Positions 1 through 9,564 of a stretch of 64,000 bases of DNA are shown here, piece by piece. The stretch is taken from positions 248,001 through 312,000 of the forward strand of contig NZ_CP020919.1 in the NCBI RefSeq assembly GCF_003076475.1, written 5' to 3'. The notes under the pieces were generated by a model, which saw only the letters and a list, made by a program, of their open reading frames with translations, was not told the origin of the DNA and did not search any database. A program made the position numbers and the translations under genes. The stretch is from Flavobacterium kingsejongi (GTDB lineage: Bacteria > Bacteroidota > Bacteroidia > Flavobacteriales > Flavobacteriaceae). Numbering within the stretch: position 1 is the first letter of the stretch; the number at the start of each line of letters is the position of its first letter.

Positions 1-527
1 AATATCAACGCGGCAGTAGAAAAGTTGGCTGGCAAAATCAGCATAATAATCAGGAAAACCGGTAACCACAATTCCAATACAGAGGACTGGAATGTCATTT
101 CCTTATCCCTCATTTTTGCGAGATAGCGGGAAACATACATCATCAATATCAAGGAAGCCAGTGTAGAGGTCTGGAATGAAATACCAGTAAACGGCACTTC
201 GATCCAACGGCTGGCATTGGCGCCTCCTATGGTTTTACCCTGAAAGAGCGTGTACAATAACAGCAATCCTACCAAAGGCAACAACATAATTGATATCCCT
301 TTGAAATAATGATATGGAATCTTATGCACGATATAGATAATACAGAAACCAATGCCCACATGTGCAAAATGCTTTAGCAAAAAGCTAATGGTATTGCCAC
401 TTCCGTGTGCCCCGTAGGCCAGGTTGCTACTCGCGCTGTAAACAGGCATAAAAGAAATTAATGCCAGCAAAGCCACGAATGACCAGATAACCTTGTCCCC
501 TTTCAAATTGTTTAACAGCTCTTTCAT
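1..527 (-). CDS. ftsW: FtsW, septal peptidoglycan glycosyltransferase (SEDS), partial
   Basis: Only the N-terminal 175 codons are present; the gene runs off the left edge of the window. The visible part starts MKELLNNLKGDK and has at least four hydrophobic membrane segments. It carries the SEDS-family stretch 'GANASRWIEVP', followed by 'FTGISFQTSTLA', which matches the conserved loop of FtsW/RodA proteins. FtsW polymerises glycan strands from lipid II at the septum together with its transpeptidase partner FtsI, encoded upstream in the same cluster. It lies 43 bases downstream of murD on the same strand, as expected in a Bacteroidota dcw cluster. RodA is the alternative, but the context strongly favours FtsW. 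Confidence 0.93.
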   Translation of the reverse strand, partial: MKELLNNLKGDKVIWSFVALLALISFMPVYSASSNLAYGAHGSGNTISFLLKHFAHVGIGFCIIYIVHKIPYHYFKGISIMLLPLVGLLLLYTLFQGKTIGGANASRWIEVPFTGISFQTSTLASLILMMYVSRYLAKMRDKEMTFQSSVLELWLPVFLIIMLILPANFSTAALI

Positions 528-570
528 ATCTCTTTTTCTTATAATTTTAACCTACTGTATTCTTAAAGAA

Positions 571-1902
571 TTACAGGTTTTGTACCGCCAGTTTAAACTG
601 TCGCCCACGATCTTCATAACTTTCAAAAAGGTCAAAACTGGCACAGGCTGGTGACAGCAATACCGTATCTCCTTTTTCAGCTAATTTCTGCGCTACTTTA
701 ACCGCCTCATCCATTGCAGCAACTTCTACCACAACATCCACCACATTGGCAAAAGCATCGATGATCTTATGGTTGTCTACACCCAGGCAAACAATGGCTT
801 TTACTTTTTCACGTACCAAAGCCATCAGCTCGGTATAATCATTTCCTTTATCCACACCACCTACGATCCATACGGTTGGTGTATTCATGCTATCCAGTGC
901 ATAAAATGTCGCATTGACATTTGTCGCTTTTGAATCGTTGATATATTGTACATTCTGGATTTTCAGCACTTTTTCCAAACGGTGTTCTACCCCCTGGAAG
1001 TCCGACAGACTTTCTCTGATCGTAGCTTTTCTGATTCGCATTAACTGAGCAACTGTAGTAGCTGCCATTGCGTTTTTAACATTGTGTTTTCCTTCTAAAG
1101 CTAAGTTGTCTGTTGGCATAACAAATTTTTCGTTATTGATGTTGGTAATAATAGTGTTGTTTTCTAAATAAGCGCCTTTTTCGAGTTTCTTCGTCAGCGA
1201 AAAAGGTATTAATTGTGCTTTTACGGTATTCTTTTCGAGCCATTTATTGATGGCCTCATCATCTGCATCATAAATCAGGTAATCCTCTTCCGTCTGGTTC
1301 ATGGTAATCCGGAACTTGGCGTCAATATAATTCTGGTATTCGTAATTGTAGCGATCCAAATGATCCGGGCTTAAATTCGTAACTACAGCAATATGTGGCC
1401 TGTAATCGATAATCCCATCCAACTGAAAGCTACTCAGCTCCAAAACATAACTGTCGTATTTATCCTCTGCTACCTGCCAGGCAAAACTTTTACCGATATT
1501 CCCGGCAATCCCCACATTCAGCCCACCGGATTTTAAAAGATGGTGTGTCAGTAATGTCGTTGTTGTTTTCCCGTTGCTTCCGGTAATTCCAATAGTAACT
1601 GCCTTGGTAAAACGGGATGCCAGTTCAATTTCTGAAAGGACACTGATTCCTTTTTCTTTCAATTGCACCACAATGGGTGATTTGTCGGGTATCCCAGGAC
1701 TTTTCATCACGATGTCCGCATTGAAAAGCAGTTCAGGAGTATGTTTTTCTTCTTCCCACTCAATCTTATTGATCAGGAGGATTTCTTTGTAATTGTTCTT
1801 TATTTTCCCGAAATCGGACAGAAAGACATCATATCCTAATTTCTTTCCCAGGATCGCGGTTCCTACGCCGCTTTCGCCTCCACCTAAAATTACTAATCTC
1901 AT
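571..1902 (-). CDS. murD: UDP-N-acetylmuramoylalanine--D-glutamate ligase
   Basis: MurD adds D-glutamate to UDP-MurNAc-L-Ala in the cytoplasm. The 443-residue protein starts MRLVILGGGESG, the N-terminal nucleotide-binding fold, and has the Mur ligase ATP loop GSNGKTTTT at about residues 108-116. The frame stays open 20 codons further upstream, to base 1962. That extension would run into mraY and precede the conserved glycine-rich start, so I place the start at 1902, two bases after the mraY stop codon. Length is normal for MurD. It sits between mraY and ftsW. Confidence 0.96.
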   Translation of the reverse strand: MRLVILGGGESGVGTAILGKKLGYDVFLSDFGKIKNNYKEILLINKIEWEEEKHTPELLFNADIVMKSPGIPDKSPIVVQLKEKGISVLSEIELASRFTKAVTIGITGSNGKTTTTLLTHHLLKSGGLNVGIAGNIGKSFAWQVAEDKYDSYVLELSSFQLDGIIDYRPHIAVVTNLSPDHLDRYNYEYQNYIDAKFRITMNQTEEDYLIYDADDEAINKWLEKNTVKAQLIPFSLTKKLEKGAYLENNTIITNINNEKFVMPTDNLALEGKHNVKNAMAATTVAQLMRIRKATIRESLSDFQGVEHRLEKVLKIQNVQYINDSKATNVNATFYALDSMNTPTVWIVGGVDKGNDYTELMALVREKVKAIVCLGVDNHKIIDAFANVVDVVVEVAAMDEAVKVAQKLAEKGDTVLLSPACASFDLFESYEDRGRQFKLAVQNL

Positions 1903-1904
1903 AA

Positions 1905-3134
1905 TTATCTTAATTTTAGGGTTACTATTGAAACAATGGCCAATAAAATACCTACAATCCAAAAACGGGTTACGATTTTACTTTCGTGGTATCCTTTTTT
2001 CTGATAATGGTGGTGCAAAGGAGACATCAGGAAAATCCTGCGGCCTTCGCCAAAACGTTTTTTGGTATATTTAAAATAACTCACCTGCAGGATTACTGAA
2101 AAATTCTCTGCCAGGAAGACTCCGCATAAAACAGGAATCAGCATTTCTTTACGCACTGCAATGGCCAGCACCGCAATAATTCCCCCGATGGTAAGGCTTC
2201 CGGTATCTCCCATAAAAACCGAGGCCGGATAGGTATTGTACCACAGGAACCCCACGAGTGCCCCTACAAAAGCAGCTATATAAACGGTCATCTCCCCCGA
2301 GTTGGGGATATACATAATATTCAGGTAATTGGAAAATATAATATTCCCCGAAACAAAGGCAAAAAGCCCAAGTGTGAGCACCGATATCGCCGATGTCCCG
2401 GCAGCGAGCCCATCAATTCCATCCGTTAGGTTGGCTCCATTGGAAACCGCCGTAATAATAAAAATCACGATCGGGATAAAGATCAGCCACGCATAACTGC
2501 GGTAGTCATCTCCGGTCCAGGCCAATAATTCGGCATAATCAAATTCATTATTTTTAAAGAACGGAATCGTTGTTGCTGTAGACTTCTCTTCAACTGGCGC
2601 TTTGAAATAAGCATTTTCTACCGGCGCTGCGAAAATATTCATCTTCTCTGTATCGGTTCTTACTGTTACCGAGGGATGGAAATACAATACCGACCCTACA
2701 ATAATCCCAAGCCCTACCTGGCCAATGACCTTAAACTTGCCTTTCAGCCCGTCTTTATCCTTTTTGAAAATCTTAATATAATCATCTATAAAACCAATGG
2801 TTCCCATCCAAAGCGTAGTCACGATAAGCAGCATGATATAGATATTATGCAGCTTGGCAAAAAGCAATACCGGTACCAGTGTAGCAATGATGATAATCAG
2901 TCCACCCATCGTAGGTGTCCCTGCTTTTTCTACTTGTCCTTCCAGACCCAGCTCCCGAACCGTTTCCCCTACTTGTTGCTTTTTCAGGAAGTTGATAATC
3001 TTTTTACCAAATACAGTCGATATAAATAGCGACATTAAAATCGCCAATGCTGATCTGAAAGTGATGTACTGGAAAACTCCGGTTCCCGGAATATCCAGTG
3101 TCTTGTCAAAATATTCAAATAGGTAGTACAGCAT
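1905..3134 (-). CDS. mraY: Phospho-N-acetylmuramoyl-pentapeptide transferase
   Basis: MraY transfers phospho-MurNAc-pentapeptide to undecaprenyl phosphate to form lipid I in the inner membrane. The 409-residue polytopic protein shows the family signatures: 'GFIDDYIK' with the DDxxK motif, '[12 protein letters not shown]', 'VFMGDTGSL' and the histidine motif 'SPLHHHY'. It is about 50 residues longer than the E. coli enzyme. The extra length is a hydrophilic insert at roughly residues 155-205, between membrane segments, which I believe is common in Bacteroidota MraY. It lies 6 bases after murE and 2 bases before murD, so the genes are almost certainly co-transcribed. Confidence 0.96.
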   Translation of the reverse strand: MLYYLFEYFDKTLDIPGTGVFQYITFRSALAILMSLFISTVFGKKIINFLKKQQVGETVRELGLEGQVEKAGTPTMGGLIIIIATLVPVLLFAKLHNIYIMLLIVTTLWMGTIGFIDDYIKIFKKDKDGLKGKFKVIGQVGLGIIVGSVLYFHPSVTVRTDTEKMNIFAAPVENAYFKAPVEEKSTATTIPFFKNNEFDYAELLAWTGDDYRSYAWLIFIPIVIFIITAVSNGANLTDGIDGLAAGTSAISVLTLGLFAFVSGNIIFSNYLNIMYIPNSGEMTVYIAAFVGALVGFLWYNTYPASVFMGDTGSLTIGGIIAVLAIAVRKEMLIPVLCGVFLAENFSVILQVSYFKYTKKRFGEGRRIFLMSPLHHHYQKKGYHESKIVTRFWIVGILLAIVSIVTLKLR

Positions 3135-3140
3135 ATATTC

Positions 3141-4604
3141 TTATTTACTCAATTGGTCTAAAATTTCTTTTACGATTTTCATATCATCAAAATCGTGTTT
3201 CACTCCTTCTATTTCCTGATAGGTCTCATGCCCTTTTCCGGCAATCAATATGATATCATTCGGCTGTGCCAACTGGCAAGCGATTTTGATAGCCTGTTTC
3301 CTGTCGGTAATTGCTACCATCTTTTTAAAGTTTTGTGGCTCAACTCCCGCTTCCATTTCAGCAATAATCGTTTCAGGATTCTCATTCCTTGGATTATCTG
3401 AAGTCAGGACTACCTTATCACTCAGGGTAGTTGCGATATTGGCCATAACCGGACGTTTCGCCTTATCCCGGTTACCACCACAACCTACAACAGTAATTAA
3501 CTGCTCGTTTTTTGTACGGATATCATTAATGGTCTTCAGCACATTATCCAGCGCATCCGGTGTGTGTGCATAATCTACAATAGCTGTAATATTCTGGCTG
3601 GAAACAATAAACTGGAATCGTCCTGAAACACTTTCCAATTCGCTCAATAAGCGTAATACTTCCAGGTTATCCAATCCGAGCTGTACGGCAGTTCCGTAAA
3701 TTGCCAACAGGTTGTAAGCATTAAATGTCCCTATCAAACGTACCCATACTTCCTGCTCATTGATCTTCAGCAATAATCCGGACAATTGATTTTCCAGTAT
3801 GAATGCTTTATAATCGGCATAGGTTTTTAAGGCGTATGTCAACTTTGTGGCTTTGGTATTTTGCAACATCACCACACCATTTTTATCATCTACATTGGAC
3901 AAGGCAAATGCATTTTTAGGCAAATTGTCAAAGAATGATTTTTTTACATCCCGGTATTCTGCAAACGTTGCATGATAGTCCAAATGATCATGAGACAGGT
4001 TGGTAAACACCCCACCTGCGAATTCAAGACCTTCTGTCCTGGACTGATGAATTCCGTGAGAACTCACTTCCATGAAGCAAAATTCTACTCCTACATCATT
4101 CATCTCTCTCAGGTACCGGTTGATTGTAATGGAATCCGGCGTGGTATGTGTCGCAGGATATTCAACCTCATCTACCAGAATTTTCACGGTAGACAATAAT
4201 CCTACTTTGTATCCTGCTTTTTTAAACAGCTGGTATAACAATGACGCAACTGTAGTTTTACCATTGGTTCCGGTAATCCCCACAAGCTTTAAATTCCGGG
4301 AAGGATTCTCGTAATAATTAGCAGCCATCAATGCCAGTGCCTTCTTAGTATCTTTTACCACTACATAGGTCACTCCATTCACCAGGATTTCCGGAAACTT
4401 ATCACAAACGATAACAATAGCCCCAAGGTTTATTGCTTTTTCGATATACTCATGCCCATCGGAAAGCGTTCCGCGTATGGCCACAAAAACATCATTGAAT
4501 TCAATATGCCTGGAGTCAAATTCGATTTTATTAATATCAAATTCGGTCGTCCCATGAACGGCTTCAATAGCTACTTTATATAATATGTCTTTTAAAACAA
4601 TCAC
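3141..4604 (-). CDS. murE: UDP-MurNAc-L-Ala-D-Glu:meso-DAP ligase
   Basis: MurE adds the third residue of the peptidoglycan stem peptide. The 487-residue protein has the Mur ligase P-loop 'GITGTNGKTTVA' at about residues 109-120 and the 'EVSSHGI' segment. It also has the motif DNPR ('TSDNPRNENPE'), which in this family marks specificity for meso-diaminopimelate rather than lysine. The wall should therefore be the DAP type, consistent with the two L,D-transpeptidases elsewhere in the window. The start overlaps the ftsI stop by 4 bases, indicating translational coupling. Confidence 0.96.
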   Translation of the reverse strand: MIVLKDILYKVAIEAVHGTTEFDINKIEFDSRHIEFNDVFVAIRGTLSDGHEYIEKAINLGAIVIVCDKFPEILVNGVTYVVVKDTKKALALMAANYYENPSRNLKLVGITGTNGKTTVASLLYQLFKKAGYKVGLLSTVKILVDEVEYPATHTTPDSITINRYLREMNDVGVEFCFMEVSSHGIHQSRTEGLEFAGGVFTNLSHDHLDYHATFAEYRDVKKSFFDNLPKNAFALSNVDDKNGVVMLQNTKATKLTYALKTYADYKAFILENQLSGLLLKINEQEVWVRLIGTFNAYNLLAIYGTAVQLGLDNLEVLRLLSELESVSGRFQFIVSSQNITAIVDYAHTPDALDNVLKTINDIRTKNEQLITVVGCGGNRDKAKRPVMANIATTLSDKVVLTSDNPRNENPETIIAEMEAGVEPQNFKKMVAITDRKQAIKIACQLAQPNDIILIAGKGHETYQEIEGVKHDFDDMKIVKEILDQLSK

Positions 4605-6607
4605 GATAATTCAAGTATTATAGTTTGGGTCTTATCTAATCGCTGTCCGGCGCCAATGGATTGTTTTTTCACTTTCCCTACACCTACCGCTTTTACTTTT
4701 AATCCTAAATTTTCCAACAATGCGACCGCATCCATTCCGGAGAGCCCACATACATTTGGAATTATATTTGTTTTATTTTCAACCTGGGCAAAATAACTAT
4801 TGTAATTCGCTTCTTGCTTGGCATTTTTCTTATTCAGCGTTTTGATCTCATTCGTAGAAGGAGAATCTGTATAAATCTTTTGGGCAATCCTTTTAAACAC
4901 CGGCCCGGAAACATCGCCTCCAAAATAGCCCTGTGCCACATTAGGCTTGTGCACTACAATAATGCAGGAATACTTTGGATTATCTGCCGGAAAATAGCCT
5001 ACAAAAGAAGACGTATAATACATCTCCGTCCCTGCCCCTTTTCCTTTTCCATAATTTGCCTGAGCCGTTCCTGTTTTCCCCGCCATGGAGAAATTCTTAT
5101 TGTATAATTTTTTACCGGTTCCTTTGACAATCACATTTTCCAGCACTTTCTGAACTTTCGCCAGCGTTTCATCAGAACATATTTTAGGATTAATTACCTC
5201 TTTATCATATCGCTTAATCACTTTATTCCATTCTTTCACTTCTTTCACGAACTTAGGCTTCACCATTTCTCCATTATTCGCTACTGCATTGTATAATGTG
5301 AGTGTTTGCAATGGCGTTACCGAAACTCCGTAACCAAAAGCCATCCATGGCAGTGTAATACCCGACCAGTCTTTGTCTTTTCGCTGTGGAATCCTTGGAA
5401 TCCCTTCTCCTTTGAAAGGCAATCCTAAAGGCTTGTTCAATCCAAAAGCATTGATATGGTCTATAAACTGCTGCGGATTATCTTTATAATTATCATATAC
5501 CGCCTGTACCATCACGGTATTAGAAGAAAGCTCAAAACCTCTTGCTAACGATATTTTACCATATCCGCCCCTATGCGAATCACGCACATGACTTCCCCTG
5601 TATACCACATCACCACCTTTACTATCAAATACAGCACTAGTATCTATTTTTTTATCGTCCAGTAACGCAATAAGATCAACCAGTTTAAATGTTGATCCTG
5701 GCTCATGGGATTCTCCAACGGCATAATTGATCGTTTCATAATAAGAACCATCAGTGGCACGCCCAAGATTGGATATCGCCTTTACATCTCCGGTATGCGT
5801 TTCCATTACGACCACACAACCGTGATCTGCCTCATATTTTTCCAATTGTTTGAGCAACGCATGATGGGCAATATCCTGGATGTATACATCGATAGTAGAA
5901 ATCACATCATAACCGTCCTGAGGCTCTACTTCGTTATTATCACTAATAGGTTTCCATTGGTTCTTGGCAATTTTCTGTTTCAGGATTTTACCATCTTTAC
6001 CAGTCAGGTAATTGCTGAAAGCCCCTTCAATCCCTACTTCAAGGTTTTCGCCTTCATGATCAATCCGCTCATAACCAATGGTACGTTCTGCAATCTTTCC
6101 TATCGGATGTTCCCGTATGGTTTTCTGTTCTGTGATGATACCGCCTTTGTAAGGACCGAGATTAAAAAGCGGAAAACTTTTGATTCTCATGTACTGGGTA
6201 TAACTCAGGTCACGTGCTACTAAAAAATAGCGGTTTTTATGTTTTTTCGCTTTCGTCAGTTCGTTCTGGTAATAACCAGAAGATTTCCCAAACATCACGG
6301 CAAGGGAATCGGAAAGCGCATTAATATTATTTTTAAAATCCTCCTCTTTGGGCGCTACAGCATCAAAGCGTATTTTGTAGCTCGGTATCGAAATCGCCAA
6401 TAAGCTACCATCAGCAGAATAGATATTCCCTTTATTTGCAGGGATTACGAAATTCTTAACCGTTCTTTCTTTCGCCAGGTTACGATAAAAATCACCCTCT
6501 ACCCACTGAATGTTAGTGAGTTTAATGACGATCCCTATTGCCATTACCAGAATGAAGGCAGCAACAATAAAAATCCTGTAGGAAATATTTTTATCTTCGT
6601 TTACCAT
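4601..6607 (-). CDS. ftsI: FtsI/PBP3, septal penicillin-binding transpeptidase with PASTA domain
   Basis: This is a class B penicillin-binding protein that cross-links septal peptidoglycan in the periplasm. The 668 residues comprise a short cytoplasmic N-terminus, one membrane anchor (about residues 10-31), a dimerisation domain and a transpeptidase domain. The catalytic motifs are STFK (nucleophile Ser305), SSN (361-363) and KTG (511-513). A C-terminal PASTA domain follows at about residues 610-668ish. E. coli FtsI lacks PASTA, but it is usual in Bacteroidota and Firmicutes division PBPs. The start overlaps the ftsL-like stop, and the end overlaps the murE start by 4 bases. Confidence 0.95.
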   Translation of the reverse strand: MVNEDKNISYRIFIVAAFILVMAIGIVIKLTNIQWVEGDFYRNLAKERTVKNFVIPANKGNIYSADGSLLAISIPSYKIRFDAVAPKEEDFKNNINALSDSLAVMFGKSSGYYQNELTKAKKHKNRYFLVARDLSYTQYMRIKSFPLFNLGPYKGGIITEQKTIREHPIGKIAERTIGYERIDHEGENLEVGIEGAFSNYLTGKDGKILKQKIAKNQWKPISDNNEVEPQDGYDVISTIDVYIQDIAHHALLKQLEKYEADHGCVVVMETHTGDVKAISNLGRATDGSYYETINYAVGESHEPGSTFKLVDLIALLDDKKIDTSAVFDSKGGDVVYRGSHVRDSHRGGYGKISLARGFELSSNTVMVQAVYDNYKDNPQQFIDHINAFGLNKPLGLPFKGEGIPRIPQRKDKDWSGITLPWMAFGYGVSVTPLQTLTLYNAVANNGEMVKPKFVKEVKEWNKVIKRYDKEVINPKICSDETLAKVQKVLENVIVKGTGKKLYNKNFSMAGKTGTAQANYGKGKGAGTEMYYTSSFVGYFPADNPKYSCIIVVHKPNVAQGYFGGDVSGPVFKRIAQKIYTDSPSTNEIKTLNKKNAKQEANYNSYFAQVENKTNIIPNVCGLSGMDAVALLENLGLKVKAVGVGKVKKQSIGAGQRLDKTQTIILELS

Positions 6608-6948
6608 AAGTTGCTGAACATTGTTTTCTTTTCTTCTTTCTTTACCATAATCTTAACCGGAGGAACACAGGAAGGAACAATTCCTTTGGACTCCATTTTC
6701 GCCGAGATAGTGGATTCCATTTTTAGCTTCATCAGTTCCGAACGAACATCTGCAAACTCTGAACGCAATTCCTTCACCTCGGTACCCAGCTCATTTATCC
6801 GAAATACTTTCTCTTCAAAACTATGTGTATTCGCAATCATTACTATCGCAAGCAAAATCACAAAGACGATAAACCGCCAATTCTTTAGCGCATCGTCATT
6901 CAGTAAGAATTTTGCTTTTAATATTCCGTAAACCCCGTTCTTCATCAT
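6601..6948 (-). CDS. ftsL: FtsL-like cell division protein
   Basis: This 115-residue bitopic protein has a cytoplasmic N-terminus, one membrane segment at about residues 25-43 and then a heptad-like acidic/hydrophobic stretch with coiled-coil potential (about residues 50-85). Sequence similarity to FtsL of other phyla is not obvious. The identification rests on topology, size and the invariant position between rsmH and ftsI. FtsL links the FtsQB complex to FtsWI at the septum. Two adjacent ATG codons are possible starts. Its 3' end overlaps the ftsI start by 7 bases. Confidence 0.8.
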   Translation of the reverse strand: MMKNGVYGILKAKFLLNDDALKNWRFIVFVILLAIVMIANTHSFEEKVFRINELGTEVKELRSEFADVRSELMKLKMESTISAKMESKGIVPSCVPPVKIMVKKEEKKTMFSNLW

Positions 6949-6991
6949 GCTCTTAGATTTTTAAAAACCGTATAGCCTTCCTATCTTGATA

Positions 6992-7903
6992 TTATTTCTT
7001 TTCTGCTATTCTCAACTTGGCACTGCGTGCGCGGTTGTTTATTTTTATTTCCGCATCCGAAGGGACAATCAGCTTTCCAATAGTTTTAAAAGGCACGGAG
7101 AAATTCCCGAAGAAATCACGTTCCGGCTCTCCCACAAACATCCCATTCTTCACAAAACGCTTTACCAGCCTGTCCTCGAGTGAATGGTACGAAATCACAC
7201 TCAGCCTTCCACCTTCCGGCTTCAGGATTTCGAGACTTTGCTCCAAAAATTCCTTTAAGACATCCATCTCCTGATTTACCTCAATCCGTATGGCCTGATA
7301 AATCTGAGCCAGGATCTTATGGCTTTTATGATTTGGAAGAAAACGGCTCAACGCCAGTTTCAACTGTTCTGTATTTTTAATCGGTGCTTCTTCACGTGTT
7401 TCTACGATTACTTTAGCAATAGCAGCACTATTACTCAACTCACCGTATTCTGAAAACATCCTTTTTAAGTCAGCCTCCGAATATTCATTTACTACCTTAT
7501 AAGCATTCAGGTCATTCTTTTGACTCATCCGCATGTCCAGCAATGCATCGAACCGGGTTGAAAAACCACGTTCCGCTACATCAAACTGATGGGACGAAAC
7601 ACCAAGATCTGCCAAAATCCCATCCACCTGTTTTACATTATTAAATCGTAAGAACCGCTTCAGGAACCTGAAATTCTCATTAATCAATACGAACCGTTCA
7701 TCCGGAAGCGCATTCGCCAGTGCATCTTCATCCTGATCAAAAGCAAACAAACGCCCATCAGGACCCAATCTGCTCAAAATCTCTTTTGAATGCCCGCCAC
7801 CGCCAAAAGTCACATCCACATATATTCCGTCCGGTTTGATATCCAAACCATCAACCGTTTCTTTCAGCAAAACCGGATTATGATATTCCATTGTCATCAT
7901 CAT
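6992..7903 (-). CDS. rsmH: 16S rRNA (cytosine(1402)-N(4))-methyltransferase
   Basis: RsmH (MraW) methylates N4 of C1402 of 16S rRNA in the ribosomal P site. The protein of about 303 residues has the family N-terminus 'YHNPVLLKETVDGL', the SAM-binding loop 'DVTFGGGGHS' and 'GILADLGVSSHQFD', followed by the helical RsmH insertion. Four methionine codons lie within the first five positions; the last (base 7891) fits the usual start 'MEYHNPVLL' best. Either choice overlaps the end of mraZ (by 26 or 14 bases), as usual for this pair. Confidence 0.96.
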   Translation of the reverse strand: MMMTMEYHNPVLLKETVDGLDIKPDGIYVDVTFGGGGHSKEILSRLGPDGRLFAFDQDEDALANALPDERFVLINENFRFLKRFLRFNNVKQVDGILADLGVSSHQFDVAERGFSTRFDALLDMRMSQKNDLNAYKVVNEYSEADLKRMFSEYGELSNSAAIAKVIVETREEAPIKNTEQLKLALSRFLPNHKSHKILAQIYQAIRIEVNQEMDVLKEFLEQSLEILKPEGGRLSVISYHSLEDRLVKRFVKNGMFVGEPERDFFGNFSVPFKTIGKLIVPSDAEIKINNRARSAKLRIAEKK

Positions 7904-8351
7904 TTAAATTACCCATTACGTCCTCTGCCAAATCAGCAAAATCGATATCATCGCCAGAAATTGATTTCTCATACAAGTCCTTATCCCAGATTTCGATTAT
8001 ATTCACTGCCGAAGACAAGACTACATCTTTATCAACCTGTGCAAAAACCACCAAATCCTTTGGGATCAGCAATCTTCCGGTAGCATCAATTTCTACCACT
8101 TTCACACCTGCAGTAAATCTTCTGATAAAATCATTGTTCTTTTTCACAAAACGATTCAACTTGTTGATTTTCTGCATCATTAAATTCCATTCTGCCATTG
8201 GATACAATTCCAGGCACTGTTGAAAAACGGAACGCTTTAAAACAAAACCATCGTTGAGCGAATCCATAAGTTGCTTCTTCAAAGGGGCAGGCACCATCAG
8301 CCTTCCCTTGGAATCAACTTTACATTCATATGCTCCTACTATGGTATTCAA
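7878..8351 (-). CDS. mraZ: Transcriptional regulator MraZ
   Basis: MraZ is a ring-forming DNA-binding protein with two AbrB/SpoVT-type domains. It is the first gene of dcw clusters and represses its own operon. The 157-residue protein starts 'MNTIVGAYECKVDSKGRLMVPAPLK', and the second repeat includes 'VEIDATGRLLIPKDL'. The paired 'D.KGRL..P' and 'D..GRL.IP' motifs are diagnostic. A cluster of ten-base direct repeats and a promoter box lie immediately upstream (8379-8443) and are its likely binding site. Confidence 0.96.
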   Translation of the reverse strand: MNTIVGAYECKVDSKGRLMVPAPLKKQLMDSLNDGFVLKRSVFQQCLELYPMAEWNLMMQKINKLNRFVKKNNDFIRRFTAGVKVVEIDATGRLLIPKDLVVFAQVDKDVVLSSAVNIIEIWDKDLYEKSISGDDIDFADLAEDVMGNLNDDDNGIS

Positions 8352-8378
8352 TGAGTTAGGTTTTTAATGGATTTATAG

Positions 8379-8386
8379 CAAATGTA
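8379..8386 (-). promoter_or_regulatory. mraZ/dcw promoter -7 box
   Basis: On the minus strand this reads TACATTTG, an exact match to the Bacteroidota -7 consensus TAnnTTTG. It lies 27 bases before the mraZ start. The first operator repeat starts six bases further upstream, so a bound repressor would sit on the promoter. Confidence 0.75.
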
Positions 8387-8392
8387 GAAAAT

Positions 8393-8443
8393 ATTTTACC
8401 ACAATTTACCACAATCTACCACTTTGTTGATAAGTTTTACCAC
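8393..8443 (-). promoter_or_regulatory. Probable MraZ operator, four direct repeats
   Basis: Read on the minus strand there are four copies of a ten-base unit: GTGGTAAAAC (8434-8443), GTGGTAGATT (8413-8422), GTGGTAAATT (8403-8412) and GTGGTAAAAT (8393-8402). The last three are in perfect ten-base tandem and the first is offset by 21 bases, two helical turns. Known MraZ operators in E. coli and Mycoplasma are tandem short G-rich boxes at a ten-base period upstream of mraZ. The arrangement here is the same, with the core TGGTA. Confidence 0.78.
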
Positions 8444-8743
8444 TCACAGCTCTGTTTTTAGCCTTTAATGACCTAAATCTTACAAAGAAATTCCAACTAA
8501 TTATCCGGTATTAAAGGCACAACCCTACTAATCTGCAACAAAGTCCCTACTTTGTACCCTAAACCTGCGGATTTACAAAAAAGCTATCTACCTGATTTAA
8601 AGCACTAAAAATGAAACAGGTAATTCACAATAGTGTACCACAAAAAAGCATTTATCGCTTTTTCCGTATCATTTTAACAATTATTTAATGTTGGTTTTCC
8701 TCGAAAAAAAGAAGCTAAAAATGCATTTTCATGTTTAATATCT
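8444..8743. other. Intergenic region between mraZ and the divergent hydrolase
   Basis: AT-rich spacer with no credible gene. It contains a weak inverted repeat, ACAAAG-N6-CTTTGT, at 8538-8555. Otherwise I see nothing beyond the promoter elements at its two ends. Confidence 0.6.
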
Positions 8744-8751
8744 TATATTTG
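8744..8751 (+). promoter_or_regulatory. Promoter -7 box of the alpha/beta hydrolase
   Basis: TATATTTG matches TAnnTTTG exactly and ends 28 bases before the start codon at 8780. Confidence 0.7.
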
Positions 8752-8779
8752 TCGGAATTTGAAATGCCAGATAAACTAA

Positions 8780-9544
8780 ATGGAAGAACAGTTAAAAAAG
8801 GAAGGTAAATACAAATATCTTGAAATTGGGGAAGGCATTCCCATCATCATTCTACATGGACTGATGGGCGGTTTAAGCAATTTTGACGGTGTTGCAAACT
8901 ATTTTCCTGAGAAAGGGTATAAAATTGTTATTCCTGAATTACCGATTTACACTCAAAACATCTTAAAAACCAATGTCAAGGCTTTTGCAAAATATGTAAA
9001 AGACTTCATCACTTATAAAGGATACGACCGTGTCATTCTTTTAGGAAACTCCTTAGGCGGACATATCGGGCTTTACCATACTAAAATGTATCCTGAAAAA
9101 ATGCTCGGACTTATTATTACCGGAAGTTCTGGTTTATATGAAAGTGCAATGGGAGACAGTTATCCGCGAAGAGGCGATTATGAATACATCAAAAAGAAAG
9201 CAGAAGATGTTTTTTATGATCCCGCGATTGCAACCAAAGAAATCATCGACGAAGTATACACCATGGCAAACGACAGGATTAAGCTAATTAAAACCCTGAC
9301 CATCGCCAAAAGTGCTATTCGCCATAATATGGCTAAAGATTTAGCCAAAATGCACGTTCCTACCTGCATCATCTGGGGAAAAAATGACAAGGTAACACCT
9401 CCGGATGTTGCCGAAGAATTCCACAGGCTTCTACCCAATTCCGACCTGTACTGGATCGACAAATGTGGACATGCAGCCATGATGGAACATCCGGACGAGT
9501 TTAATGAAATTATGTATGCCTGGCTGAAAAAATCCAATTTATAG
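8780..9544 (+). CDS. Alpha/beta-fold hydrolase
   Basis: A 254-residue cytosolic alpha/beta hydrolase without a signal peptide. The oxyanion-hole region is 'IILHGLMGG' (about residues 23-31). The nucleophile elbow is GNSLGG with Ser91. A plausible acid is in 'WGKNDKVTPP', and the histidine is in 'CGHAAMMEHP' near the C-terminus, so the triad is complete. The substrate cannot be read from the sequence; relatives include esterases and C-C hydrolases. It is transcribed away from mraZ and lies upstream of engB, with a long inverted repeat between them. Confidence 0.85.
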   Translation: MEEQLKKEGKYKYLEIGEGIPIIILHGLMGGLSNFDGVANYFPEKGYKIVIPELPIYTQNILKTNVKAFAKYVKDFITYKGYDRVILLGNSLGGHIGLYHTKMYPEKMLGLIITGSSGLYESAMGDSYPRRGDYEYIKKKAEDVFYDPAIATKEIIDEVYTMANDRIKLIKTLTIAKSAIRHNMAKDLAKMHVPTCIIWGKNDKVTPPDVAEEFHRLLPNSDLYWIDKCGHAAMMEHPDEFNEIMYAWLKKSNL

Positions 9545-9564
9545 CCTTCATTCAACAAATTCTG

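Noticed and set aside
5705..6223. Open frame of 172 codons on the plus strand
   Set aside because: It lies entirely antisense within ftsI, whose reading frame is conserved along its whole length.
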